Part shown: positions 11,064 to 22,100 of the stretch, piece by piece
Layout of the letters: the number at the start of each line of letters is the position of its first letter
How positions within the stretch are numbered: position 1 is the first letter of the stretch
NCBI RefSeq assembly: GCF_017591425.1
Contig: NW_024466607.1
Coordinates: 14,392,501 to 14,456,500 of the forward strand
DNA from: Ochotona curzoniae
Lineage: Eukaryota > Chordata > Mammalia > Lagomorpha > Ochotonidae
Reading direction: 5' to 3'
Length of the DNA: 64,000 nucleotides
The notes under the pieces: model-generated
The model's database searches: none
What the model saw: the letters and a program-made list of their open reading frames with translations, nothing else
Told to the model about the DNA's origin: nothing
Position numbers and translations under genes: made by a program

Positions 11064-13289
11064 ACAAAATTGGTACTATATTTGACATAGACTATTCAAA
11101 TAACAGATCCTTTCACATTATGATTGCAATTTTATGAACAATTCTTAAGTGACTATTAATACGAAATACTATTCTTTCTGATTACATGTAACTACAACAA
11201 ACCTGACTTTTGAATAAAAGAGCACACTCCAACAATCTGAGTATTTAGGCTTTCAGAAGATTCTGAGTACTGAAACAATGGTTCTCCAATACTTTAACCA
11301 TCCACTCCCAACAGCAGAGTTGGGTATGCACTCTCAACACGCTTACTTATACCTAACTTCCATATACACACTATTGTAATGAAGATGTACATATAAAACA
11401 CATCATGAAGAAGTTTAAAACGCTAAGATCAGTTTCAATACTTTTTCTTCAGACATTAACAAGCATTCCCAAGTCTTCTGCACACACTCCCTCAGGTCTT
11501 CACTGCAAAGCTCATCTACAACCTTCCTCAAGCCCACAAGCATCTTCTTCCAGCAGTGACCCGGACCTGCAGACTGAGACCCAGGCTGCCTCCATCGGCC
11601 ACCACCTGCGTCAGCTCTCCATGGTCTGCCAATGAAGCAACAAGAGGCTGGGTCAGCAGGTCCCAGAGTCACATTCAGACCAGGACTCTGCTGTCAGACA
11701 AACACGCACAGAAGCTGTGGTGACCCAGGGTCAGCCAGATAACGTCTCTAAATCTCCAAGCCCACTCTGGCCCTGAATATGATCCACATGTGTCTGTGAT
11801 TGCCTCACCTTTCAAATAGACCACACGCACGCACGCACCAGTTGCAAACCCTTTACCTGATTCTTAGGCAAACAACGGAGACTGTGTGGAAGGGCTTTAC
11901 CCAGGAGCCTCACTCCCGACCCTCGACCCTCGACCCTGGCTGGCCAGGTCGGGAAACGCAGCAGGTTGCAGGACCAGCCATAGCCTTACAAGTGACCCTA
12001 ACAGCTGGGATTTATGAAGCGCTGCTGAGCAAAGGGAGTGGACTCACAAGGCATGAAGTAGGGCTGCTATTACTCCCTGACACAGGGGAGGAAACGGGCT
12101 CCAACAGAAGTTGAGAAAAAAAGTGGTAGGAGGACTCCAGCAACATCATCTCAACTGCTAAGCATGCGGGTCAAGTGAAATAAGCTAATGTTAGAGCACC
12201 CAGCCCAGCACAGCACCCGACAGTACAAACTCAGTAATTATCACCCCAGAATTATTACTTAGGACAGCAGAAATCACCAGGACCCTGCTTCTTCAGCCAA
12301 CCCGGGAAGGCAGCAAGTTGTAAACGGACGCAGCTCAGGCCCACCTGGCCAGAAGGGTTTCATTCGCCAGTATGGGGGTGGGGAGGAGGACCCTGGGAGC
12401 CCACCTGCCTGCTGACACCTGATGACATGAGCTACACCTGAGCACAAGCGGACAGAGGCCCACAGGCAGCGGTCTTTCCCAGCTGGAGAGCTGACATGCT
12501 CACAACGTAAACGCCAGCTACAACGGTATTTCTCGTTATAAACCAGGTGTAAATTTTGACCCTCCTCCTGACTAACTTAACTTGGATGCATGTAGGGGTG
12601 TGTGAAGACGATGAAGCACATAGCAGCAGAGACGAGACCGCCAACGCCAGGTCAGTTCCTAAGACAGGAAAACCAAGTCTTCCAACTCTAACCCATGGCC
12701 AGAAGAAGGAAGGCGGAGATCACCGCGTGTTTTTCCACAGCAGCCTCCCAGGGGGGAATGCTGCAAACATGTTGGGAGATCTGAACCCCAACTGGCCTGA
12801 GCATTCACGACAGACAACACACTCTTCCAGAGGCATCACTGAGGGGGGACTGAGCACTAAGGAGCTGTCCCGGACGTCCTGCACCCCAGCAGTGGCCCTC
12901 AGCACAGCACAGCAGTTAGGGGCGCAGGACCCACAGACTCCTGGCCAAAGCAAACACGCACAACCAACGGCACCCAGGAACACCTCTTCTCTGTCTCCCT
13001 GGGCCATGATGACCAAAGCCCAGCAGCCGGCCCTGACTGTCACTGCCCCCCAAGTCGGGATGGGGAGGCAGGAGCGCCAGGCACCCGCAACCCTGACCCC
13101 CGGGGCTCACCGCTCCGGCAGCCGGGCCATCTGCACAACCTCCCAGCGGCTCAGCGCTGACACCGGCACCACAGAACGCCGCCCGAGCCACTAAACCCTC
13201 CTAGAAGTAAACAAGAAGCCACCATAGTGAGCAGAAACAAAACAAAACAAAACACTAATAACCAAAATAAAAAAGCTTGGGTCACTGCC
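11064..13289. other. No gene; unique intronic DNA next to the SCAP promoter
   Basis: Largely repeat-free. A MIR-like stretch is possible at about 12185-12265. Open frames up to 212 codons on the plus strand show no recognisable protein. Confidence 0.55.
12185..12265 (+). repeat. Possible MIR 3' part
   Basis: TGTTAGAGCACCCAGCCCAGCACAG then CTCAGTAATTATCA resembles the MIR 3' half. Confidence 0.4.
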
Positions 13290-13744
13290 GCAGCCCGCCG
13301 ACCCCCTATCCCCCAACACACCCCGGGGAGAGCAACAGCGCGCCTCACACCTGCCCACATGGACACGGGTGGACAGCACGCTCTCCACAGCACTGCACGC
13401 CCACAGCACGTTCTAGAACCCACAGCTGTCCCGGCCGGCCGGTCCCTAAGGCGCGAGTTCTCCCCGCCTCCTCCCCCCACACACACGCCCCGTTTGGGCG
13501 GCGACCCTTGAGGACCGGGAGGAGCACGGGGTCGGGGCGAGGCGGTGGGCACAGCCGGGCGACGGCGCGCGGGCACGGACAGGCCCCCGGCGAGGCCGCG
13601 GGCTCCCGGGCCGGCCGTGCGGCACGGCTGCTGGACAGCGCCCACGCCCGCGCGCCCCGAGCGCCCGCGGCCCCTACCCGGAACTCGGCGGTCCGCGCGG
13701 CCGGAGGCCTCCGCCGGGCCCCGCGGGGGCGCGCGGCGCGGTAC

Positions 13745-13940
13745 CTGTGGCGGCCGCGGCTCCCGGGCGGCGACGGAGGCAGGGCGCGGCGTGCGCCCTC
13801 GGGGCCCGCGGTCCGGCGAGCAGCGTTCTCCTTGTCCCTCCCCGCGCCCGGCGCCCGCGCAGCCCGCTGCCCCTTCACCTCTCACCTCCTACCTTTCCCC
13901 CTCACGCCCGGCCTCCTTCTCCACACGCGCTCCCGGCGGC
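13745..13940 (-). other. SCAP: Probable non-coding first exon of SCAP
   Basis: Read on the minus strand, the CpG island ends in a strong splice donor, CCGCCACAG|GTACCG, with the last exon base at 13745. The exon would be wholly 5' UTR. The transcription start is not fixed by the sequence; it is placed just downstream of an NRF1-type motif at 13945-13956, so the 13940 boundary is approximate. Open frames of 150-300 codons in this GC-rich stretch appear on both strands and resemble no protein, so I treat them as composition artefacts. Confidence 0.5.
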
Positions 13941-13944
13941 GACG

Positions 13945-13956
13945 TGCGCAGGCGCA
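13945..13956. promoter_or_regulatory. NRF1-type binding motif
   Basis: TGCGCAGGCGCA matches the near-palindromic NRF1 consensus YGCGCAYGCGCR at all but one position and lies about 200 bp upstream of the putative SCAP exon 1 donor. Confidence 0.6.
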
Positions 13957-14317
13957 GTCGAGCCCCGCCCGCGGCTCCCGCGCGCCCTCCGGCGGCCACG
14001 GGGCGCACCGCTGGAGGTGCCGGCTGCTCTGCCTTGTGTCCACAGAGCAGAGGCGGCCAGAGTGCTGGACCGCGCTGGGCCGAGCCCTCCCCGCCGACCC
14101 CTTCCCTTGGCATCGCTGCAGACCGCGGCCAGGCCGGTCCCCGCAGCAGAAGGGCGGGCTGAGCGCGCTCGGCTAAGCCCTATCCAAACCCTGCCTGTTG
14201 CGGCTCCATCCTAAACCCTTGCTTCAGATAGGGGATAAAACAAACCGCTTCAGGTGCGATGCTTAGTTTCTCACGCTTACCTAAAACATCTTTCCCTTTA
14301 ATTCAGCGCCGACCATC

Positions 14318-14372
14318 CCATGAGAGCCAGCAGATAAAAGTTCTTTCTCCCTGTAACTCTGTCTTTCAAATA
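14318..14372 (+). repeat. C-SINE 3' scrap
   Basis: GAGAGCCAGCAGATAAAAG, CCCTGTAACTCTGTCTTTCAAATAA. Confidence 0.55.
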
Positions 14373-14639
14373 ATTTTTTTTTTTCCTAAAAAAGGAAATG
14401 ATGTAAATTCTCACTACCTGACCTTCTACCCAGGGCCCATCCATCTCAGCTAACGCTCAGAACAACCTTGAAAAGCAGAAGCTGTGCGGACTTTGACAGA
14501 AGCCTTGGGGACAGGAGATGAGACCAGTGCTTCAGACGCCCAAAGCTGGTGTCCCCCTTGGTTCCTCCGCCTACCATCCAGCTTCTCGCTAACAAGGTAG
14601 GCAGCCCGGGGGGACAGCGCAGGCACCTGGACTCCCGCC

Positions 14640-14785
14640 GCTCAGCCACGCCTGGGAAAGATCTGGGTGGAGTTCCTGGCTTCACCTGGTCCAGCTCTGG
14701 AGTATCTGGAGAGTGAACCAGTGGTTAGACAATCTCCCCCGCCCCCTCTGCTTTTCAAATAAATAAATCTTACCAGAAAAAAAAA
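14640..14785 (+). repeat. C-SINE 3' fragment
   Basis: GGAGTTCCTGGCTTCACCTGG then GAGTGAACCAGTGGTTAGAC and CAAATAAATAAATCTTACC. Confidence 0.75.
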
Positions 14786-15077
14786 TCTCAAATTGAAAGA
14801 AAAAATAATAATCCTTCCTCTAGAGAGATTATGCCCAAGGATATGAAGAAACTGTCCTGGGTCAGGGTCTGGGCAGGTGGACTACACAGTCCACCCCAGC
14901 TGCCTCAGCGTCAGTCACACACGTGGATGTCTTTGGAATAGCTTGCCAGGAATTAGGCATCAGTGACAGCAGCTGCTGACATGGTCAAGCAGAAAAAGCC
15001 ACATTAAAAGGCCTTTCCGAATTCTGACAGGAGCAGGGAGCGTTAACCTCAGGATCCAAGATGCAACACTTTTCACA

Positions 15078-15765
15078 AAACATTTATTAGAAACATAGTG
15101 ACAGAGAAAGACAAAGAGACTAAGTTCTTGCCATCTGCTGGCTCACTCCCCAAATGCCTGCAGCAGCGGGTTGGGCCGCACTAAACCAGGAGACAGGCAC
15201 TCCCGCCAGCTCTCACTGCCAAAGCAGCAGGGACACAAGGCCTCCTGCCAGCACCTGCGTCCTCCCAAGTGCACTAGAAGGAACCCTGGTCAGAAGCAGG
15301 CGTAAAGGCCCGGCACAATGGCTCAGTGGCTAAATCTTTGCTTACATACATGTCAGGTTCCTATATAGGTGCCAGAAGTGGGCAGTTGCTCCACTTTCCA
15401 TCCAGCTCCCTGCTTGTGGCCTGGGAAAGCAATAGAGGATGGCCCAAAGCTTTGAGACACTGCTCCTATGTGGAAAACTTGGGTGGCGGGGCAGGGGGTG
15501 GGGGGCAAGTAAAAGCTCCTGGCTCCTGGCTTCAGATCAGCTTAGCTCCAGCTGTTGTGGCCACTTGGGGAATGAACGAGCAGACAGAAGAAGATCTCTC
15601 TCTCTCTCTTGCCATCTCCTCTCTGTAAATCTGCCTTTCCAATAAAAAATAATTCTTAAACAAACAAACAAACAGCAGCAAGGGTAAAACTTGGACCCCC
15701 CAGGCACTTCAATACAGGATGCAGACATAGTGAATTAACCCTCTGTGCCAGAATACCTGCCTCCA
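15078..15765 (-). repeat. Old C-SINE split by a younger SINE
   Basis: The first part (15078-15307) runs to CTGGTCAGAAGCAGGCGTAAA. The second (15676-15765) resumes near GGGTAAAACTTGGACC and ends TTAACCCTCTGTGCC. The gap is the plus-strand copy below. Confidence 0.75.
15308..15675 (+). repeat. C-SINE inserted in an old SINE
   Basis: Head GGCCCGGCACAATGGCTCAG, tail AATAAAAAATAATTCTT then (AAAC)n. Contains a G-rich insertion GGTGGCGGGGCAGGGGGTGG near 15483. Confidence 0.88.
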
Positions 15766-15802
15766 ACCTGAAACATGACCTTGATAATTTTTTTAAACTT
15801 TA

Positions 15803-16122
15803 TTGAGCCCAGTGCAGCAGCCTGGTAGCTAAATCCTCACCTTACATGCACTAGGATCTCATATGAGTGCTGGTTCGTGTCCCAGCTCCTCCACTTCCCA
15901 TCCAGCTCCCTGCTTGTGGCCTGGGAAAGCAGTTGAGAACGGCCAAAAAGCCTTGGGACCCTGTGCATACATGGGAGATCCAGAAGAAGCTCCTGGCTTC
16001 AAATCAGCTTAGCTCTGGCTGTTGCAGTCACTTGGGGAATGAATCAGCAGATAGAAGATCTCTCTATTTTCTTGTCTCTGTAGATCTGCTTTCCAGTAAA
16101 AATAAATCTTTAGAAAAAATAT
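15803..16122 (+). repeat. C-SINE
   Basis: Head GAGCCCAGTGCAGCAGCCTGG, tail CCAGTAAAAATAAATCTTTAG. Confidence 0.9.
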
Positions 16123-16124
16123 TT

Positions 16125-16400
16125 CTTGTTTATATATTTGAAAATCACAAGTACAGAGAAACTCTTCCATCTGCTTGCTCACTTCCCAATGGCTGCAAGA
16201 CAGGGCGGGGCCAGGCGGACTCCAGAAGCTTTTTCTAGATTTCTAACCTGGATGCAGGGACCCACGCACTTGGGCCATTTTTTTTTTGCTGCTTTCCCAG
16301 GTGCATTAGAGCATTAGCAGGGAACTGGATCAGAAGTGGGGCAGTCAGGATTATGAACCAGTTCTCATATGGGAAGCTGGTGTAGCAGATGGAGGGGACA
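16125..16400 (-). repeat. C-SINE, old copy
   Basis: TGTTTATATATTTGAAAATCAC to GAACTGGATCAGAAGTGGGG and TCATATGGGAAGCTGGTG. A T-run at about 16279 interrupts it. Confidence 0.78.
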
Positions 16401-16909
16401 GAAGTTTAACATTCTATGTGACCACATTCACTGTGGGTTTTTTTTTTTTTTTACCTACCAAGCTCCTCCCATGTCAGACACCAAGGATATAATAAGTTAA
16501 TTCCTGCAATAAAGAACCTGTCTTAACACAAACCTCTAAACAATTTACAGGCAGCCTAACGGTTATTAAGTTGCTGGGTTCCTGCCAGAGGCAGGCTCTG
16601 CTATATACTCTCATTATAGCCCTATCTCATATCAGGCTCCTGATGGTCCTTAGGGGCAGATAAGATAAACCCCAGTTTAAGGATGTGACAGATGGGGCAT
16701 CCAGAGCTTTAGCAATGGCTGCCAAGACAGGCTGGTACAGCCAGCCACCCCCAAATTCCCCAAGGGCAAGGGGAACAGCAATCCCAGAGAGAATGGTCCC
16801 TGGGCAGCACCTTGCTGGTTGCTGTTTGCAGCAGCGGCTAACACTGGATTCATGTCCAAGGCTTACTTTCTTGTCTTCACTTTCTGATCCCCCTAACCCT
16901 ACAAACCCC

Positions 16910-17000
16910 TTGTCTTAGGCACCACAGCCTCTCCATCCTATAGATGAGGCAACAGGCCTAGACAGGTTAAGCACCTTGAGTAAAGTCATTATCCTGATGG
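16910..17000 (-). repeat. MIR fragment
   Basis: ATCCTATAGATGAGGCAACAGG, then GACAGGTTAAGCACCTTGAG, the reverse of the MIR 'CCTCAGTTTCCTCATCTGTA' region. Confidence 0.65.
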
Positions 17001-17036
17001 TTCCATTGTTCCTTTCCCAGTAACTGGATCCCAAGC

Positions 17037-17078
17037 GTGCACACTCACACACTCACACACTCACACACTCACACTCTC
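17037..17078. repeat. (ACACTC)n simple repeat
   Basis: About six ACACTCAC-type units. Confidence 0.9.
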
Positions 17079-17211
17079 TACCCATTAACAAGTGGCTGGG
17101 TGTCTCCTCACAGGGTGAGTGCACTATGGCCATGTATCTTACACAGTCAGTAGAGTGTGAGTGAGCATGATCCATACCAGCTCAAACAGAAGCCTTTAAG
17201 AGTCACTGCTG

Positions 17212-17543
17212 GGTCCAACGTGGTGGCCTAGCAGCTAAAGTCCTCACCTTGAACGCACCGGGATCCCATGTGTGCTGGTTCTAATCCCAGCAGCCGTGCT
17301 TCCCATGCAGCTCCCTGCTTGTGGCCTGGGAAAGCAGTCAAGGACGGCCCAAGGCTTTGGGACCCTGCACCTATGTGGGAGACCTGGAAGAAGTTCCTGG
17401 ATCCTGGCTTTGGATCGGCACAGCATCGGCCTTTGCTCTCACTTGGGGAGTGAATCATTGGTCGGAAGATCTTCCTCTCTGTCTCTCCTCCTCTCTGTAT
17501 ATCTGACTTTCAAATAAATAAATAAATTCTTCAAAAAAAATAT
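17212..17543 (+). repeat. C-SINE
   Basis: Head GGGTCCAACGTGGTGGCCTAG, with the CCTTGAACGCACCGGGATCCC variant. Tail CAAATAAATAAATAAATTC. Confidence 0.93.
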
Positions 17544-17607
17544 GAATTAAGCAATTGATAAAGATGCTCCTTGGTATACTACACAACGGTGTTATTCCTT
17601 CACTTTA

Positions 17608-17934
17608 TTTTTTTTTTTTAAAGATTTTATTTTTATTGGAAAGTGAGATATACAGAGAAGTGGAGAGACAGAGAGGAAGATCTTTTATTCACTTCCCGAT
17701 AAGCCACAATAGCTGGAGCTGAGCTGATTTGTAGCCAGGAGCCTGGGGCCTCTTGCTCCAGGTCTCCCACGTGGGTGCAGGGTCCCAAGACTTTGGGCCG
17801 TTCTTGACCACTTTCCCAGGGCACAAGCAGGGAACTGGAAAAGAAGCAGCACTGCCGGGATTAGAACCAGTGCCTATATGGGATTCCAGAACGTGCAAGG
17901 CGAGGACTTTAGCCCCTAGGCTATCACACCAGGC
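17608..17934 (-). repeat. C-SINE
   Basis: Target duplication CCTTCACTTTA at 17597-17607 and 17935-17945. Confidence 0.93.
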
Positions 17935-18252
17935 CCTTCACTTTACTTTTAAAGTCAAGTTCTTTTTGGTATAATTGACCTACAAAACCTCGCACCCACC
18001 TTCGGAGAATACCTGTGGTGGCCACTCTGGGCAGCTAAGTGGGTAAGCTGTCCTCCATGGGCTGCTGTGGTGAGAGCACACTTCCTGTGGTCTTCCTGGA
18101 GTGAAGCACCTGCTCCTTGCTGAGGCTCCGTCTTGCACAAACACTCCTTTCCCCTTCTCACTGAGACACTGCACTCTTTTGCCTTATGTAGGGCCTCACG
18201 TGACCAAGGACTTGGCAAGATGAAGGTAAAAACTAAGAGATAATCCAACGGT

Positions 18253-18530
18253 GGGCCTGTGGCCCAGTGACGAAAATGCTGGTTAGGAATGCTTGAATCC
18301 TGCATCCTACCAGGGTGCCCGGGTTCAACTCCCAGCTCTGGATCTGTACCCACCTTCCTGGGTATAGAACAGTGAAGGTTCACATGACTGGCTTCCTGCC
18401 ACCCATGTGTCAGACCAGGGGAGTCCCTGGATCCTCGTTCTGTCCTGCCCAGGAGGCCACCTTGGGCGTCTGAAGAATCAATCAGCTTTCTCTGTCACTC
18501 AAATTTAAAAAGTTAAAAGAAAGAGAGTGA
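18253..18530 (+). repeat. C-SINE, old copy
   Basis: GTGGGCCTGTGGCCCAGTGACG through GCATCCTACCAGGGTGCCCGG to GTCACTCAAATTTAAAAAG. It ends just past the ELP6 polyadenylation site. Confidence 0.75.
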
Positions 18531-18555
18531 CAGAGAAACAGACAACCGATGGGAG

Positions 18556-18994
18556 GTCTTGGGATGGGAATTCACTTTATTCCAGTCATGATCACACTAA
18601 CTGCCACCCTGGGTGGACACCGGCCCCCCAGGCCTGTCTCCTGAACTGCACACTCATGTGCGCTCCGGCTTTATGAGACAAATCGCCAAAAACAGGCAGG
18701 GGGGACAAAGAGCATTTACAACAAAGGCTGCAAAGGTTCCTTTCACTGGGATTCAACATGCAGCCTCCCTTCCAGAACAGGCTGAGTCAGGGACCCCTCG
18801 AGGGGCTTCCTGAACAGGGCACAGGGGAGCAGAGGCACACGCTGGCTGCACCCAGCAATGTGGCCAGGTCCCTGTGGAGCTGACAGCCCGGCCTGAGATA
18901 TCAGCACGAAGGTGTGAAGATCCGTTCCCTCTCGGACGTTGCACCTTCCACATCTCTGAGCAGTCAAGGGCACACCAGTTGCTCGTCAAGCAAG
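18556..18994 (-). other. ELP6: ELP6 3' UTR
   Basis: This SINE-free stretch follows the stop codon and runs to about 20 nt past the AATAAA signal at 18581-18576. The exact cleavage point is estimated. Confidence 0.75.
18576..18581 (-). terminator. ELP6: ELP6 polyadenylation signal AATAAA
   Basis: A canonical hexamer on the minus strand (GGAATAAAGTG) lies about 415 nt after the stop. No other AATAAA on this strand lies between them. Confidence 0.75.
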
Positions 18995-19123
18995 TCACAG
19001 CACAGCCGGAGACATTCCTTTGGCGAAAAATGACACGTTCTTATCCTGGATCTTGTACTGGTAGGTGAGACTCCTCTCCTGCCGGGCCGTGGACCGTGAC
19101 GCCAGCCTCCTCAGGATCCTGAG
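18995..19123 (-). CDS. ELP6: ELP6 coding exon 7 and stop
   Basis: The acceptor is TCTGTAG|CTC. The exon encodes LRILRRLASRS through YQYKIQDKNVSFFAKGMSP and AVL, then TGA at 18997-18995. It is residues 225-266. Confidence 0.94.
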   Translation of the reverse strand, partial: LRILRRLASRSTARQERSLTYQYKIQDKNVSFFAKGMSPAVL

Positions 19124-22100
19124 CTACAGACACGGAGGAGAATGAGAGAGTGGCAGCCACCCCACGTACCTGCGTCCTGGGAATCCCACCCTGCACTCGC
19201 TGACCATGGCCTTCGACTGTAGCATCTGGGATCGCAGTGGGACACACCATGCAGTAATGGGGCTGCTTCTTAAGATGCAGCTTATGGTCAGCCAACCAGA
19301 AACAAAGGTGGCCCTTGTGTGTCAAAAGTCACAATTGCTCAATACAAAAAATATGATATGGAAAAAAAATGCTCCTGAGAAAAATCACTTAAAAATTTCC
19401 ACCTGGGCCCGGCGCCATGGCCTAGCAGCTAAAGTCCTCACCTTGAACACGCCAGGATCCCATATGAGCGCCAGTTCTAATCCCATCAGCTCTGCTTCCC
19501 ATCCAGCTCCCTGCTTGTGGCCTGGGAAAGCAGTCAAGGACAGCCCAAGGCTTTGGGACCCTGTATCCCTGTGGGAGACCCGGAAGAGGTTCCTGGTTCC
19601 CGGCTTTGGATTGGCGCAACACCGGCCGTTGTGGTCACCTGGGGAGTGAATCAGTGAACAGAAGATCTTCCTCTCTGTCTCTCCTCTTCTCTGTATATCT
19701 GACTTTGCAACAAAAATAAATAAATCTTAAAAAAAAAAATGACAGTAACCGGTGCTGGTGTTATAGCCCAAGGGACTATACTGCCACTTGCAAAGCAGGA
19801 CCTGTAAGGGAGGGCCAGTTGCCCTGGCTGTTCCAGTTCTGATCCGCCTCCTTACTAATGCATCTGGGAAAGATGCCAGAGACAGCTGGAGAGCTCAGGC
19901 CGCTGCCACCATGTGAGAGGCTGGGGAGAAGCTCCTGCCTTCTGGCTTTGAGCTGTCCCAACTCGGGCTGTTGCGGCCATTTTGAAAGTAAATCAGGAGA
20001 CAGAAGATCCTTCTCTGTGTGACTTTGCCCTTTCTCCCTCTCATTCTGCTTTTCAAATCAACCAATCTTTTCTTTTAATTTTTTTTTAAAGATTTATTTA
20101 TTTATTGGAAAGTCAGATATACAGAGAGGAGGAGAGGCAGAGAGGAAGATCTTCCATCCGATGATTCACTCCCCAAGTGAGAGCAAAGGCCGATGCTGTG
20201 CCGATCCAAAGCCAGGATCCAGGAACTTCTTCCAGGTCTCCCACATAGGTGCAGGGTCCCAAAGCCTTGGGCCGTCCTTGACTGCTTTCCCAGGCCACAA
20301 GCAGGGAGCTGGATGGAAAGTGGGGCTGCCGGGATTAGAACCGGCGCCCATATGGGATCCAGGCATGTTCAAGGTGAGGACTATAGCCACTAGGCCATGC
20401 CACCGGGCCCAACCAATCAATCTTGAAAGAAAAAGGTACCCGGGCAGCTGTGGGGCAGGCACAACAGTGTCAGAGGACACTGAGCCACACAGGCCCTGCC
20501 CCCATGGTGGGAGCGCCCTTCCTTCCTAGGCCAGACCTCTCAGCTCTTGCCCAAGTGTCCTGAACATTCCAGAAGACGCAGCAACACAAGTCCACGGCCA
20601 CATCCCCTGCCCAGGGCTGACCTGAACTTGCCGTGGTTGCAGAAGGCTGCTGCAGGCTGCAGGGGACTTACACAGTCATTCACAGCCTGGGCCCAGGCTC
20701 CTACTTCAGAAAGCTGCCTGTCTTTTAGGGTCCGCTCTCCTTAATCCCGCAGGCCTGATGCTCCCATCCCTGAGGTCTGAACTCAGGCAGGGCAGCTGTG
20801 GCCCAGTGAGCCCCCGGCCTGGCCCATATACCTGCCCATGCACATCCTTGCAGAAGCCAGTGGCCAGGCCCTCGGCCCGCAGGATGAGATGGCTCTGATG
20901 ACTGAGCCCGTTCAGCAGGATGTCGTTGTCCTCATCCTCCATGTCTCTGCTCTCGTGCACCAGGGCCACCACGTTTCCCTACAAAACAAGGTGGAAACCT
21001 ATTCCTGACTGGAAGGACACCAGGGAGCCCAGGACCCTCGTACACCCCCTGTACCTCCTCTCACAGACCACCCTCCTGCCTCTGCACAGTCAGCCCTCCA
21101 GCAGAAAGGACCCCTGCCCGCAGGAATCCCACCCTTCTACTAGACACGTCCAGCCTGTATTTCTGGTTCTAGTCACCTGAACCCAAGCTGACCCCCTTGC
21201 CTTGAATTTCTGAATGTTGTGAAAAGTGCCACTGTTGCCCCAGGCACCACCAGTTCATCCAGTCTGTGGGTCCTGTGCACTGACTGTGTACCAGGCCATA
21301 CAGCAGGGACGAGGCATGAGAGGTGGGGATACTGAGGCAGACAGAGCTGACCAAGAGGGTGGGAGGCAGCAGCCATCAGGCTAAGTCACAAAAGGCTCCG
21401 ACTACGTGTCCCTCATCCTTCACCTTGACGGGGCCCTCCAAGCCTTCATTTCCTGTCCTTTTCATCCTTTCCACATCACCCTGGTTCCTGGTGCAGGATG
21501 GTAGCCATGCCAGCCTCAAAAGTCGCCTGAACACAATTTCTGGCAGCAGTCTGTACAGAAGGTGCTCAGTACACACTGCTCAAACCCAGGCCCCTGCAGC
21601 ATCTCCCTGCACTGCGCTGTCCTCTCGGCCTGACCACACCGGGCCAACGTCAGGGAGTGCTACTGGCCACACCTTCCCCTGCAGCAGCGTGGCAAGCACA
21701 CGGGGCTGTGCTGGCAGTCACAAGCCCTGTCTCGCTCACATTCTGCAGTCAGGCACCTGTGACACAGGCACCACAGCCATCCTTGCCTCACTGGTTGGTC
21801 TCTTATAATTATTAAAATCTCTCATGGTAAAGTTTCCATTTTGGCCTCATAATTTGGTAAGAAAGATTTTATCTGATGTCTTTGCCTCATACTACCCAAT
21901 TTTACTTATTTAAAAAAATTTTTTTTTAAGATTTGTTTACTTTTGTTGAAAAGGCAAATTTACAGAGAGGAGGAGAGACAAGGAGAGAGGCTTCCATCTA
22001 ATGATTCACTCCCCAAATGGTCCCAACGACCAGAGCTGAACTGATCCAATGCCAGGAGCCAAAAGGTTCTTCCAGGTTCTACCTGGGTGCTGGAACCCAA

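Larger units (their letters stand above)
1..13744 (-). other. SCAP: Intron 1 of SCAP (inferred); no coding exon seen
   Basis: I find no recognisable coding exon on either strand here. The stretch is filled with SINEs, an old L1 and lineage-specific L1 pieces, with unique sequence between them. The assignment is an inference: a CpG island with a minus-strand splice donor sits just upstream at 13745, and the next two genes on the same strand are ELP6 and CSPG5, whose known neighbour in mammals is SCAP. SCAP encodes the polytopic ER protein that escorts SREBP to the Golgi. Its start codon, to my recollection, is in exon 2, which would lie beyond the left edge of the window. If the synteny assumption is wrong, this is simply repeat-rich intergenic DNA. 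Confidence 0.55.
13290..14180. promoter_or_regulatory. SCAP: CpG island, probable SCAP promoter
   Basis: CpG density rises sharply here against AT-rich flanks. GC boxes (CCCCGCCC at about 13962) and a canonical NRF1 palindrome (TGCGCAGGCGCA, 13945-13956) are visible, and there is no TATA box. This is the architecture of a housekeeping promoter firing to the left. Activity to the right as well cannot be excluded. Confidence 0.65.

Noticed and set aside
11415..11672. Minus-strand 85-codon frame as a possible SCAP exon
   Set aside because: It does not resemble the SCAP N-terminus and lacks a clear acceptor/donor pair.
12556..13194. 212-codon plus-strand frame as a possible gene
   Set aside because: Thr/Pro/Gln-rich without domains, antisense to the inferred SCAP intron, with no supporting splice or conservation evidence.
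13277..14176. Open frames of 244-299 codons on both strands in the SCAP CpG island
   Set aside because: They are Pro/Arg/Ala/Gly-rich on both strands at once, with no recognisable domain. They reflect high GC and scarce stops.
17037..17078. Short direct repeats resembling a CRISPR array
   Set aside because: A simple hexamer-like microsatellite in a mammalian genome, with no spacers.
19404..19500. tRNA-like A/B boxes in many SINE heads
   Set aside because: They belong to the SINE's RNA polymerase III promoter. They are followed by the SINE body and not flanked by tRNA ends.
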